Part shown: positions 21,805 to 33,203 of the stretch, one piece after another
How the letters are laid out: each line of letters opens with the position of its first letter
How positions within the stretch are numbered: the first letter of the stretch is position 1
Source: Luidia sarsii
Lineage: Eukaryota; Echinodermata; Asteroidea; Paxillosida; Luidiidae
Reading direction: 5' to 3'
DNA length: 64,000 nucleotides
Assembly (NCBI GenBank): GCA_949987565.1
Contig: OX465120.1
Span: 8,632,587-8,696,586 of the forward strand
Notes under the pieces: model-generated
Databases searched by the model: none
What the model saw: only the letters and a program-made list of their open reading frames with translations
What the model was told of the DNA's origin: nothing
Program-made: the position numbers and the translations under genes

Positions 21805-21829
21805 TTCGGCCTTCCTAGCCTACAATCTG

Positions 21830-22910
21830 CACACAATGACATAGCAGAAGAACTAATCCTACAACATGGTCGCTGGTAAACTAAAGCGGCCATTAACCGT
21901 TATGTCCAAAGGGATTGAAGCCAATATCAACGTGACTAAAGCTGTGTTTTGTGAACGAAATTATTGTACAAATCAATAATTGCCAGTTTTTGACCGTTTC
22001 TTGATCGAAACAAGAAAGTGAAACGTCTTCTTCTTTTTTCCCAATAATTTTGTTTTCTGTTTCTTTGTTTTGTTTGGAGGATACAAGGCCGACACCCGAA
22101 GGATCGAGGCCATGTGGCAGTAACAAGGCAGTTGCCTGGAATGTTCAGCCACCGGGGCTTGTGTCATGCACAAGTCATTTGAATATCAGAATTTAAAAAA
22201 TATATATATTGTGTTTGGCTTATTCAGCCACTTATTCAGCCATCGAGGTTTTGTGTCATGGAAAAGTCACTTGCGTTCAATTTGCAATGTTCTTATAAGA
22301 AATGTACACTGTTTGGTTTGTTCAGCATCATTGTGCATGCAGTCTATCTCCCATGCTGTCTGAATACATTAATAACTGCATATAATATCATGTGTATTCT
22401 TGTTTCATTTGGCTGTTTCGTAGTATAAAACAAAACTGCTTTTCATGCGTATGAGCGTTACGAAGAAGCATGAAAATAACAAAATAATGTTATACGATAT
22501 TTTGGGATAAACCTTCTGATTCGAGCTACAAGCACAAAGAGTTGCATCATTTTAAAGCTCGGATTATTCACAATACACTGTAAACCACATTGAATCAAAT
22601 AATGGTAGGACCTAACCATTTTGTTTCTGATGGTAATGGTATAGCCGGCAGGTCGAATACCAAGCGCTGTACGTTAGCGCCATGCGCATGCGCCTTTACG
22701 GGTAGTTTCCCGATGGCCCATCGCATACGTAGTGCCATACGTAATGAAATAGATGCGGTAGAATAATGTAAAGTAATTTTGTGAGGGCCAGGAGGACGTG
22801 AGGACTCCTTTCCAGTTTGAAAGACGCTGGATGGAAGGGTTAACTTTGTAAACAAAGGAACAAACTGACTGGGAACTTCCCTGTCAGTTTTTCCTTTATT
22901 TGGTTGACTT
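21830..22910. other. Intergenic, no gene recognised
   Basis: About 1.1 kb, virtually identical to 44561-45641. Includes short repeated words ('ttattcagcca' three times near 22145-22245). No coding signal. Confidence 0.5.
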
Positions 22911-22916
22911 CAATTG

Positions 22917-23190
22917 AAAAAGCTGCATCCACTTTGTGTGATCCCGACCTGCTGGAGCCTGATTTAAAACCATTGGTTCTTTTCATCTGAATGAAAGCTG
23001 GGGTGTGATCCATGGAGATATACGGCAGTTAATAGAATTACTTCTGACTGGCGCTCCATCCAGGCAAAGACTAGTTGACTAATTGGGAAGGCCACCATCT
23101 AAGGGCTACACCGATCGCTCAGAGGGAAGAGCCTGCTGGTACGATAATCCGATGAGTTCTCGAGTTCAAGTACCGGTCCAGTCAACTTTT
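22917..23190 (+). mobile_element. Full-length-like SINE with 3' tRNA-like region
   Basis: Body from 'gctgcatccactttgtgtga' through 'tctgaatgaaagctggggtg' and 'acttctgactggcgc', then 'ttgggaaggccaccatctaa', then a degenerate tRNA-like segment with B-box-like 'gagttcaagtaccggtcc'. The body can be aligned, inverted, to 55900-56130, which lets the family be described as an approximately 200-bp body followed by the tRNA-like part. Identical copy at 45648-45921. Confidence 0.75.
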
Positions 23191-23199
23191 TCTTTGCCA

Positions 23200-25047
23200 A
23201 TTTTTCAATTTAATTATTTAATCATTTTTCTTTTTTAAATGCACATAATTATGATTATAACCAATCATGCAATAACATCTAGCACATGAACATCCATCAG
23301 TACAAAACAGTTCATCGGACATTGCATTTCTGAGATCAATGGGGGCCCAAGCCCCAAATATTTTCATGGAGGGAAACAGCCCAACTGTTATAACAACTGC
23401 TTCAAATAGTTTTTGTCCAGATGTTTACTTTTACTTACCTTGTAACTTGTGTCAGCCGCAGGCAAAGGTCATATTTAATTTACAATCATTCCCACAAAAG
23501 AAATTCGAAAACCACGTCATCCAGAACATATAGCAACCACGTGATTTACTTAGAAACACCCACTCAATAAACAATCATATTCCATTGGCTTCACTAGATC
23601 GCAATTCGGAAGAGAATAGCTTGAAGGATCATATAACTTAAATTAGCCCACTGATTATAGCCTATAGGATCAGTTAGGCCTACTCTGCATGACTCTCACT
23701 TTCCCAACACGACCAGGCTCATGTTTCACGGAGATGCTTGAACTTGAAAACCTGCTAAGCAAGAAATGTCTCCCCTGGATAGCTGAAACGAGATTGCATA
23801 CCATATATTACTCGATGCTTGTTGTAGTACGTACTCGACTTGCATTCAGATAATGGTTGCTTCACATGAAATACACAAGTGGAACTTTGAAAGGTAACCT
23901 GATTTCATTGATGAAAGATGTTCATGTTTTTAAGTAACTCTATGGATTTAGCCCTAGTACTATGAGATGACAGCCAGACCTTTCAAACAGTATCACAACA
24001 TCCCCCTGGAATCTCCTTCCTTTACATTGACGCCAACGAACAACAATTTCAGTCTCTTTGGTTAACATGTAGCGCTGAGATTACGTCTATGAACGTAATT
24101 TTTTTTAGAATATTGTCATAAAAAATAGTATTTTAAGATATAGGCCTATAGAGCAATTTCACATGCGCTGTCAAGAAAGGCAACATTTGCTAGGGTAGGG
24201 GGCCATGCCATCGATAACCAGCTGGTATAAGGAAGGTTACAATTGGTGAGCATTCTTAGCTTGGCACATTCGCGTTTTCCCTCCATAACACTGGACTTTG
24301 TCTGCTGCAGTTACTTGCTCAAATGATCGATGCTTCAAAAAACCGTGAAAAGAACTATTGGTATTATGTAGACAAAGACTCGATTCCACCCCACCCCTGT
24401 TTTGGGATGGATATGCGGCACAGAAAGACTATTATGAGGCCAGAGTCATTGGCTTCAATTATCAATAATGGATGAAATTGCTTTTCATTACAGACTTGGA
24501 CTTTAATCGTTTTTGGGGTGCAATTTGGGGCCGTTTGAGATGAAGGAGTCGATAAGAGTCGATAAGCAGAACATTTGTTTGCAAATGATTATCAATGTGT
24601 ACAGACGTTCAGTTCAAATTGGGTCGAGTGCAGGTAAGTTGGTTTACAAGGAGATCTTTTGATCAATTTTGAATATTTCGCTTCACTTACACTTACGTAC
24701 ACTTTAGTAAGACTAAAGAGTAATGTGCGTGGTTGATTACCTGCGATTGTCTGCGAGAGCTCAAATGAAAACCCTCTACCTGACTGGACACAATGGCAAT
24801 AGGCCCTACACCCTACCCTAGTTATTCAATAATTTAGGCCTATGCGTGTGGAAAGGTGTTTTATTTTTTAAAGAAGCTTGTGTCGCCACTCCTTGTAATA
24901 CGTTTTGAGCATGCGCACTCGCTCAATTGAAACAATATTCATATTTGCTTCACACTTGATGAGCACATGTGGTGGGTTTGTTCAAAGTGGACGTGGAGAA
25001 TTAACCATCGCCAGTGCTGGATTGCAGTGTAAGATACCCAGAGCACA
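23200..25047. other. Upstream region of lectin gene copy 2
   Basis: About 1.85 kb before the start codon, near-identical to 45931-47778. No gene recognised and no confident TATA box. An A/T-rich 'ttattttttaaag' lies about 190 bp upstream of the ATG. Promoter and 5' UTR must be here but cannot be placed from sequence alone. An open frame from 24905 crossing the start region is out of frame and unsupported. Confidence 0.45.
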
Positions 25048-25378
25048 ATGGGACAATCACTACCTTTACTCGTGGCGATTGTCTTGTTATCCTTGTTTGG
25101 CCACAGCCAGGCCGCTTGTTCCCCGTGCCCATTCTTTTGGAGCGAACACCAGCACCACTGCTACCTATATTTCTCCTCGCCACTCCCGTACGGCCAGGCT
25201 GAGGAGTACTGCCGTCACCAGCACGCCAGGCGCTATGCAGGCGGTCAGGCAGAGCTCGATTCCATGGACGAGATCGTGTTCTTAATGAACTACGTAGGAA
25301 GGGTTCTTACAGACTCGATGTCTGCCAATACACCAAAGTACGTGTGGTTGGAACCTCTGAAAGTCAACAAAACACCCG
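25048..25378 (+). CDS. Signal peptide + N-terminal CTLD exon, copy 2
   Basis: ATG at 25048, donor 'cccg|gtaagt' after 110 codons plus one base. It shows a hydrophobic leader, then the CTLD landmarks W..HC and C..A..YC, and ends on the YVWLEPLKVNKTP strand. It is chosen as a start because a signal peptide follows at once and the paralogue at 47779 is the same. The ATG context 'gcacaATGg' is acceptable. Confidence 0.85.
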
Positions 25379-28300
25379 GTAAGTATAGAAACCCTCGAGT
25401 AAGCACAGATAAATCTCCTTTGATTGACATCTTTAAGGAGCCTTTGCTGTCCTTATTTCCATGCATATTCCATTTGGGCAACACCGGGTCAACCGTTGGT
25501 TTAGCCGTGGGCTTCATCATAGGCCGGTTCAAGTAGGCACTATCAGGTGAGTTTGGGAACCATGATCCCGAATTTTGAAATCGGCAAGTACGTGGTTACC
25601 AGTTATTCAATGAAAAGCACGAAATCTAGAATGGAAAATTAGAGTCAAAAAGGCCGACGTTTTCCATTAAAGATGCAGTTTAGTATAAGCAAAGGGAGAA
25701 AACGAATAGGTCAACGGTTTCTTCCGACAAAAGCGTTTATAGTTTTGCGATAAACGCAACTGATGGTCATTGGAAGCCCATGTCTATCCCACAAAAACGA
25801 CCCTTTTGATAACGCCATCGAGAAAGGTTTGGCAAGTAACTAAGGCCGGCCACGGAGCGAACTCGAACCGGAGAGGCTGTGCATCGAACTCACCCGGTGG
25901 TTCTCTCTTTTCGCAAACGCTGCCGTGGGATTCAGGCGCTTGTTGGGGTTTCTCTGTCCTTTGCCATCCGGGAATATCGTGGCCATGACATCAGCCTGTG
26001 GCATGTTCTTGTGTGGCATGCCAAGTTGCTGTAAAAGCCAGCGTTAAAGCACGACGGCTCGAGGAAGTCGATACCGAGAGGCCCGAAAACTCACTGGGCC
26101 CAAACCCACTTTGCTCTGGTAACCTCGACTTTGGTCGTGCAGATCTTCCGAATTTTCCGATCAACTGTAAACAGATGAAGGCTTACTCCATCCTTGGAAG
26201 TTTTGCTACATCCAGCTGCCACACACTTTGTCAGCATTGCCAAAACGGGGGATATTTCTCATTGATAACGTAACTGGGAAACTCACTGTGACGCGTGCGT
26301 GAATGCCTGTCACCCAACTCACACAGCGAGGCAAGTCTCTGCCTTGATTTACGTCACGCCCCCCGCTAAGTTTGTTTTTAATAAAGCTGTCCTTTGTGGG
26401 GCGGAATCGTTAAAAAACATAATTTTCCCCGATTCATTCAGGTAAATAAATACAACCACACACATAACATTGTTCAGAACATAACACTTTATTGATTTAT
26501 GAGAAAATAAATGTCATCGAAATTTTATTTCATGTTCCCTTCAAAGACTGAGTGGGCTTGACGCTGTTCGGGTATAAGGTGCATCAGACCTATATAGTGT
26601 ATGTTATGAACGGCAGTATGGTAGAGACAATAACAGAGCAGGGAAACAATCACTACTGGGATCGAGTGATACATGTATTTGACGGGTACTCTTGTATTGT
26701 AGTATGGTATTGAAGGGAGGGTATACCATTTGCAAAGTAAAGAATCCATTTTTCTAACATTCCGATTTGAGAAATTACGTAGTCACAAGGAAGTAATTAA
26801 TGGTATCGTACATTTGGTGAAATTTCTATCTTTAAGTCGAAAAAAGTGAACAACTTTAAGTGGAAGCTTCAGAACAAAATGAAAAAAGAAAATGACTGGG
26901 AGGGAAGTTTGAACCCGATGGTTTTGCGTACCAGCACTCTTGTAATCTAAACCATTAAGCCCTTTAAATAGTGGACTACAGTCAACTAGTCTTTTTCAAT
27001 TTGGTCCATAGTTTCGACTGATAGAGATTCATCAAAGGTCAACCGGAACCTTGTGGCCTCCCATTTTGTTTGCGTCAATGAACGCGATCGAAAACAGAGA
27101 AGTGGCGTAATGGGATCGTACCTCATTATTTTGCCGACAGAATACACGGAGCGTGATAATAGATAAATAACGCACCAGGAGACTACGGGTTCGTGTCTGG
27201 CGTTCCCATGGCAACAACGCGGGTAACAATCACTATTACGCCGCTACAAAATGTCGAAATGTCACACAGGCGGCATCCAGACAATACAACCCTGCACGAT
27301 GACTATGAGGTGTTACGCGAACAACCCTACTCATCTAAATGTGTTGTTTTTGAGGGGGGGGGGTGCTGCAGCGAGCAATTTACTATTTCTGCTACCAAAA
27401 GCTACCTACCCATTTTTTTTGGTGAAAAGAGCAAAAACAAACAAACATACAAAGCATATAAAAGAATAACAGGGGAGTCAGTTAAAGAAAGCCGCTATTT
27501 CGGAATATATGGGAAAATTGTAGGGCGCCACCACTGTTCAGATCGGACACTAGTCAACACCAGTAACGACGAACACGAGACAGTCCCATTCATTAAACCG
27601 AAGAGACACGTGTCAATTCGAGTTATTTATACATAGGGACACGAGTCAATTCGAGTTATTTATACATAGGGACACGAGTCAATTCGAGTCATTTATCCCT
27701 AGGGACACGAGTCAATTCGAGTTATTTATCCCTATGGACACGAGTCAATTCAAGTCATTTATCCCTAGGGACACGAGTCAATTCGAGTCATTTATCCCTA
27801 GGGACACGAGTCAATTCGAGTTATTTATCCCTAGGGACACGAGTCAATTCGAGTCATATATCCCAAGGGACACGAGTCAATTCGAGACATTAATCCCTAG
27901 GGACACGAGTCAACTCGAGTCATTTATCCCTAGGGACACGAATCAACTCGAGTCATTTATCCCTATAGGGACACAAGTCAATTCGAGTCATTTATCCCTA
28001 GGGACACGAATCAACTCGAGTCATTTATCCCTATAGGGACACAAGTCAATTCGAGTCATTTATCCCTAGGGACACGAATCAACTCGAGTCATTTATCCCT
28101 ATAGGGACACAAGTCAATTCGAGTCATTTATCCCTAGCCCTAGGGACACGAATCAACTCGAGTCATTTATCCCTAGGGACACGAGTCAATTCGAGTCATT
28201 TATCCCTAGGGACACGAGTCAATTCGAGTCATTTATCCCTAGGAACACGAGTCAATTCGAGTCATTTATCCCTAGGGACACGAGTCAATTCGAGTCATTT

Positions 28301-31300
28301 ATCTCTAGGGACACGAGTCAATTCGAGTCATTTATCCCTAGGTACACGAGTCAATTCGAGTCATTTATCCCTATAGGGACACGAGTCAATTCGAGTCATT
28401 TATCCCTAGGGACACGAGTCAATTCGAGTGATTTATCCCTAGGGACACGAATCAACTCGAATCATTTATCCCTAGGGACACGAGTCAATTTGAGTCATCT
28501 ATCCCTAGGGACACGAATCAACTCGAATCATTTATCCCTAGGGACACGAGTCAATTCGAGTTAATTATCTCCCTGCAGGGACTCGGATCGTGTCCAGTCT
28601 TATACAATTCTGGTGAGCTCGGAAAATCAATCTATCCCCGTATTTCTTCCTCACAGAAAACTACTCCGTGATCTACTTCAACGCACTGAATGCAGCTAAT
28701 GAGTCCGACCATTACTTCAGATCTTGTGACGCCCTCAGCCCCGCCACTGCGGTCTCACTGAGTGAGATAGGCACAGGCAACTACGGCATGGTTCCCGCCC
28801 CCGAGGTGGTCGAGCAGAGATGTGCCGTTTATGCCGGTGAGGGCGCCTACCTCGACCTGGGAGATTACGCGGGCACGTGCGTGTCCGATCCAGACCTGTG
28901 CACCTCACAAGCTGTGACCTGGTCAGTCTGGATCAAGATGAACTCAAGTGTGGTCTTCAATGCTATCAATAACTATTACCTTTGTTCCGGTGGATTCACT
29001 GACAGCGCCCGTGGAATATCATTTGTGTATAAGACACAAGACGAACAGTTCCAGCTTGCAGCAAGGAGCATTCTAAAGACTCGGGTTTTAGCCTTTTCAA
29101 AGTCCCGCATACCGATGGATAGCTGGGTTCACTTGGCATTCACCTTCGATCTTAAACAGACGATTCCGGAACTACAAGTTTACCTGAACGGAGCCATGCT
29201 AACTGAGGACTCGTCATCGAGCTCTAATCCCTCTACAAATGATCTTTGCACAGACCTAGTCTTGGGGAGTCTTTCTCCGTGTCCAGATATCCCGCAAACC
29301 TCATCGACCAAGGGAGCCTCTGCTGCCTACAGTAACCTGGAGGCCTTTGACCAATTGCTGACTGCCGAACAGATATACAACCTTCACGCTTGTGGAAGTC
29401 TTGGTAAGTTGGCAACTTTTAAGCGCAGTCTGCGATGTTCAGATATAGACAGATATAGTTAAATTTGAAATGCCACCAACTAATTAAGGACTGCATATTT
29501 GATAGATCAGCAGATATACATAGGTAGAATGCTAGAACGCTTCTGACTGGCGCCCTTACCCCGGCAATGACCATTTGGGAAGGCCGCGATATAAGGGCTG
29601 GGTAGCTCAGATTGGAAGAGCGGTGGAAGGCAAAACAAGATTATTATACCTCGGGTTCAAGTCCCGGTCCAGTCAACGTTTTCTTTGCAATCTTTTAATC
29701 CTTTATAAAAAAGTTTAGTAAAACATTTTAAAAAGTTAAATGATAATTTACAGTGAGGTGGTGCTCATTATGATCGTTCATGTTCTCGCGATATTAGACC
29801 TCGTTTTAATGAAACTATAATCAAAAACGAAAAGTTTTCCGATGAAGCACGTTAGTTCTCTCTCTAGCTTCAGTTTCTCTTCGCTTCAGTTTTTCTGGAT
29901 TTCAATTAATAGATCTGGATCACTTTTTGTTATTCTTGATCGGTTAAGAAAGTGACAATGTTATATAGTGAAGGACTTAGTCATTCCCAACCAATCTGTT
30001 GTCTGAAAGAAAATGATTGAAATTATATTCACGCGCTTTTAATTTCGGTGCTATCTTCGCTACTGAAAAAAAGGTCCCCGCCGGAATTTGGCTAAGAAAT
30101 TGACTACTAATTCATATTTCCGATCGGCCAAGTTTACGTATGCCTCGGTTCATATACTGGGTAGAGGACCCATTAGAAAAGAAGAACATGTATTGCATTC
30201 AAGATGACTACAGCCTTCGCTGAAAACAGTAAAAGGGGTCACGATCGAATTAGACGACAGTAGAATGCTGATGATTGCAACACATTCCTTATATTTTCAA
30301 ATATCAGAATTTACCTGAGGCCTATTATTGTTATTTTAGATTGGGATTTGAAAGTGCGCAGTCTACACCTTGACGCTAACTCTTCGTACAGCGGAAACAT
30401 CCGCTATGTCTGCAAGGCCAGCGCCTCTACCGGACCGACCATTTACTGGAAAGTGTATCACGCAGACCAGGCACAGTGGGAAGATCTGGGCCCGTCCAGC
30501 GGGCCAGGCGTCGACATCACCCCCACCAGTCACTCCACTTGCGTGGTGCAGTCCGTCCTGGTGATCGATCGATCCCGTGGGCCAAGCTCAGAGGGTGATA
30601 TCATCTCTTGCACGGCTAGTTCCAACTCACTAAACGCGTCAGTGTACTTTAAAGGTATAAAAAGAAGACTTTATACAATGCTCGGTCCGATGATTTGACG
30701 ATAAGCTTTTTTAACAAGTAACAAACATGGCTAATTCTTGTGCTAAGGAATGCCCAAAATAATCAAGAAACCTGAAAAGTGATTCCCTGACGCATCCGAT
30801 CACTGACTTTGTGAAACCGTTTCCTGACATGACCTGTCACTGGTTTCCTCTCTAATTGGCATCTAAGGACTTTAACTATATGGCGAAAATGAGTTCTATT
30901 TAATGGCGAGACAGTGTCACTGACAATGGACCTCGAGGCTCACTGAATTGGGAATATCTTTTGACAATCCCACATATCAATGGAACTAATTATTATTTCC
31001 ATGATTCTGGTGGTCACGGTTATTTTGTTTTTCGTAAAAATAACAAAGAATTAAACGGACGGGTTCAGCCCAAATAATGTACTGAGGTTCATCATTAACT
31101 GCTGCACATTTCCAAGGACCACATCCCATCCCATTTTCATTTAGAAGCAAACGATCATTGTAATTTAAGCTGCAATATTTTGTTTCATATCTTTAGGGAA
31201 AACGTCATCTTTTGGCTACAGCGACCACAACAAAGCAGGTAAACATTATACTCGGATCTTTTATATGTACGTTTGTAGCTGAATGGTCCAATCGTAACCA

Positions 31301-33101
31301 CAGCTTCTTAATAGACATTAAACGTCCTTCCTCTATAAACCAATACATTGGTAGATGGGCAAACTCAGACATTAATATCCATGTGTGACTCGTTATAGTC
31401 ATCATGGAGGGCAGTTTTTGTTCCAACGATCGTTCCAAATACCACTGCAAACTTCCTAATGAGTGGGTACATTTTCAAATTAGGAATGTTCAGAAATTGG
31501 GCACATTGGGAATGGTGTACCTTCAGTTTAAGCATCTCAAAATTATCAAGAAATCTACGCCTGTTGTCACGGAGGGCTTTTCCATTTCTTTTCTTTCTCG
31601 GATACCGATCGACTCGGAAAACCAGAAGAACTACCCTTGCCGATCTTTGCTGTGGTATTCATATGTACTGACTGATGACTGCACATTAACCCAGCCACAA
31701 CCTTATCAGGACTGTCCTCTCCCCTCCTCCTCCATTTCCTATACCTCTAATTATTCCCCTTCTTCCTCCATGTTCTAACCCCTCTCCCTCCACTGCCCGT
31801 CGCTTCATTATCTCATACCCCTCCCCCTTTCCCTTTCCATCCCCCTCTCTCTCTCTACCTCTCTATATCACTCCTTCTCTCTCTCCCTTACTCTCTCCCC
31901 TCGCTACGTTTCTCCCGCTCTTTCCTCCCCACCTCTCTCATTCTCACCAGCTCATCCGTCTCTCCCCTCGCCCACTATCTCACTCATGTGTCGGTCATGC
32001 GGGCTGCACAGTGGTTGACATTGTACAGACTGCCCAATGCCCTAAGCTGGAATGAAGCCACAGTCACCGCAGGACTTGACCCTGGCAACACCGTATATAT
32101 TATGTACCACCCTCACACCCCTGTCTTTCGGCTGAATCCATAGGCGTGGTCCCATCTGGCTAGTGCTAACCGTGCAAGCCACGAAACCGAACCCCATCTC
32201 TCACGCACTCTGACATAAAACAGCTGTCAAGTCAGTACAAACGGATAAAGGGATAGGAATTTTGACTTTTTATTTTTCATCCACATACATGTAAGCGGTT
32301 TTAAACTACTGGCAGCATATGTAGGTATCATCGGACAGAAAATGTACTCCCATGTGGTTATCAAATCACACACGTAAATCAATTTTCCGAATTTTGATGG
32401 GTTTTTTTAATGAATAAAGAATCTTAGTTCTAACTTCCGATGGAGACGCTCGAGACGCTCGAGTGTCATGTGTTAGTGATTTATAGAAAGTGAGTAAACT
32501 AACAACATTAACACAATGTTCATATGTCACCAAATTTGAATACGAGCTTTTACGAGGGCACTTCCTGTTTCGACCAGAAGACGAGGTCAGATGACATCAC
32601 GAAGGTCATCAATCTGTAGTGCCTGGAAAGACCACAAACAGCAAGACAAGGGAGCCAACCGTTAATTTCTCATGAATTTGTGAAGGTTTTCAAGTTTAAA
32701 TTTTAAACTGAGATCGCGTTGCCATCTTTTCAGCAACTCAATTCAAATCAATTTTAAGCACATCATATACTTTGCGTGTGTCAAATTTGGCTGAAGAATC
32801 CTTTGTGGTTCTCGATATTTCGAGCTAGGAAGAATCGGCACAAGAAGGAGAAGTCGGAGAAGAAGAAGAAAAAAGAAACTGGTCAAAAAAAATCAGAAGA
32901 AAAAGTATGTATTTTCTGCTACCCTGTAGCGGCGGAAAAGCCAATAACATGTCAAATAAAAATAGTTTTTTTTCCCTTGGCAATGCAGGTTATTTTTTCA
33001 ATCTCGATAGCGGTCAGTACTACCAGAGTGACGTTTCCGTGGATACAGAAGACACCCTGGGAGACCATCCTTTCATCTGTGAGAAGGAAAGTCTAGGCTA
33101 A
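25048..33101 (+). CDS. Secreted CTLD-LamG-Ig-CTLD protein, copy 2 (complete)
   Basis: Five exons: 25048-25378, 28657-29403, 30340-30654, 31197-31238, 32989-33101 (TAA 33099). Every junction is phase 1, and the sum is 1548 nt, 515 aa. Residues 1-22 form a signal peptide (hydrophobic LPLLVAIVLLSLF, cleavage probably after HSQA). Residues 23-110 form the N-terminal half of a CTLD (CPFFWSEHQHHCY hairpin, AEEYC helix, YVWLEPL strand). About 111-360 is LamG, 361-464 Ig-like, then the linker, and the last 37 residues close with FICEK. No transmembrane segment, so secretion is predicted. The order means LamG and Ig interrupt the CTLD at its long-loop region. Splicing exon 1 straight to the linker would stay in frame and give a 161-aa CTLD. 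Expression and function are unknown; an innate-recognition or adhesion role is inference. Confidence 0.8.
26905..26985 (-). mobile_element. tRNA-derived SINE fragment
   Basis: Minus strand: 'agggcttaatggtttagatt' (A-box-like), 'gtgctggtacgcaaaacca', then 'tcgggttcaaacttcc' (B box). Related to the other tRNA-like SINE tails here but more degenerate. Copied at 49636-49716. Confidence 0.5.
26995..27045 (-). mobile_element. Degenerate hammerhead-like Penelope trace
   Basis: Minus strand 'ctttgatgaatctctatc' followed by 'agtcgaaactatgg': a TGATGA-hairpin-CGAAAC pattern like Penelope ends, but the GTC cleavage triplet is lost. Repeated at about 49726-49776. Weak, motif-only evidence. Confidence 0.35.
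27607..28575. repeat. 33-35 bp intronic minisatellite, copy 2 (about 29 monomers)
   Basis: Same monomer family as 2775-5150, here mostly the 33-bp ccctaggg form. It includes an 'aatcaactcgagtc' subvariant and a duplicated 'ccctagccctaggg' near 28133. The open frame through it (27734-28036) is a repeat artefact. Confidence 0.95.
28657..29403 (+). CDS. LamG domain exon, copy 2
   Basis: 747 nt, 1-1 symmetric; acceptor 'tatttcttcctcacag', donor 'cttg|gtaagt'. Same LamG landmarks as copy 1 (VTWSVWIKM, HLAFTFD, VYLNGAML, YNLHACG). Differs from copy 1 mainly at exon residues about 112-143, where GGFTDSARGISFVYKTQDEQ replaces a more basic and hydrophobic version. Confidence 0.88.
29535..29680 (+). 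mobile_element. SINE with tRNA-like 3' region, middle unit
   Basis: Same element and insertion position as 6085-6240: tRNA-like part from about 29595, B box ggttcaagtcc. It is absent from the equivalent place in copy 3, where a GATC-rich insert is found. Confidence 0.75.
30340..30654 (+). CDS. Ig-like domain exon, copy 2
   Basis: 315 nt, 1-1 symmetric; acceptor 'ttattttag', donor 'aaag|gtataa'. Encodes the same Ig-like protein segment as copies 1 and 3 (YVCKA, IYWKVY, ISCTAS); differences are silent. Confidence 0.85.
30655..31196. other. Intron with the empty site of the palindromic insertion
   Basis: Single 'aagtaacaaacat' at about 30716-30728 marks the uninterrupted target of the insertion found at 7284-7460. 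Nothing else recognised. Confidence 0.6.
31197..31238 (+). CDS. 14-residue linker exon, copy 2
   Basis: 42 nt, acceptor 'catatctttag', donor 'gcag|gtaaac'; same residues as copy 1. Confidence 0.72.
32989..33101 (+). CDS. Terminal CTLD exon, copy 2
   Basis: Acceptor 'ttggcaatgcag'; encodes the FICEK-containing end and stop TAA at 33099. Same residues as copy 1. Poly(A)-like AATAAA at 33198-33203. Confidence 0.8.
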
Positions 33102-33197
33102 ATCTCAACATATCCTGAAAACTGAGCAATAGTAGGCCTATAAAGCATATAAGAGACATGAGAGTTGCAACGTAGGCCTATAGGAAGATTCTCGACA

Positions 33198-33203
33198 AAT
33201 AAA
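33198..33203 (+). terminator. Possible poly(A) signal, copy 2
   Basis: AATAAA 97 nt after the stop codon, conserved with copy 1. Motif-only evidence. Confidence 0.45.

Larger units (their letters stand above)
19000..21822 (-). mobile_element. Penelope-like retroelement, left unit
   Basis: Minus-strand element with an 820-codon open frame (RT plus GIY-YIG) and a 3' region carrying a hammerhead-like motif next to the CCACCTCA minisatellite. No second terminal repeat was found upstream of the frame, so the copy looks 5'-truncated. It is duplicated with the array at 41740-44553 with few substitutions, so insertion came before the duplication. Confidence 0.88.
25379..27120. other. Intron 1, proximal part
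   Basis: Follows the CTLD donor. The frame stays open for about 50 codons after the donor, which could make a truncated read-through isoform ending at 25536, but no coding signal supports that. Near 26360-26420 an ATTTAA/AATAAA-like stretch (ttaataaagctg) could act as an intronic poly(A) signal. Confidence 0.45.

Noticed and set aside
24905..25285. 126-codon frame overlapping the CTLD exon
   Set aside because: Out of frame with the conserved signal peptide/CTLD reading and without recognisable domain content.
27193..27636. 147-codon frame before the minisatellite (and copy at 49924)
   Set aside because: Runs into the repeat, has no domain, and the diverged left copy at 2282-2770 does not conserve it.
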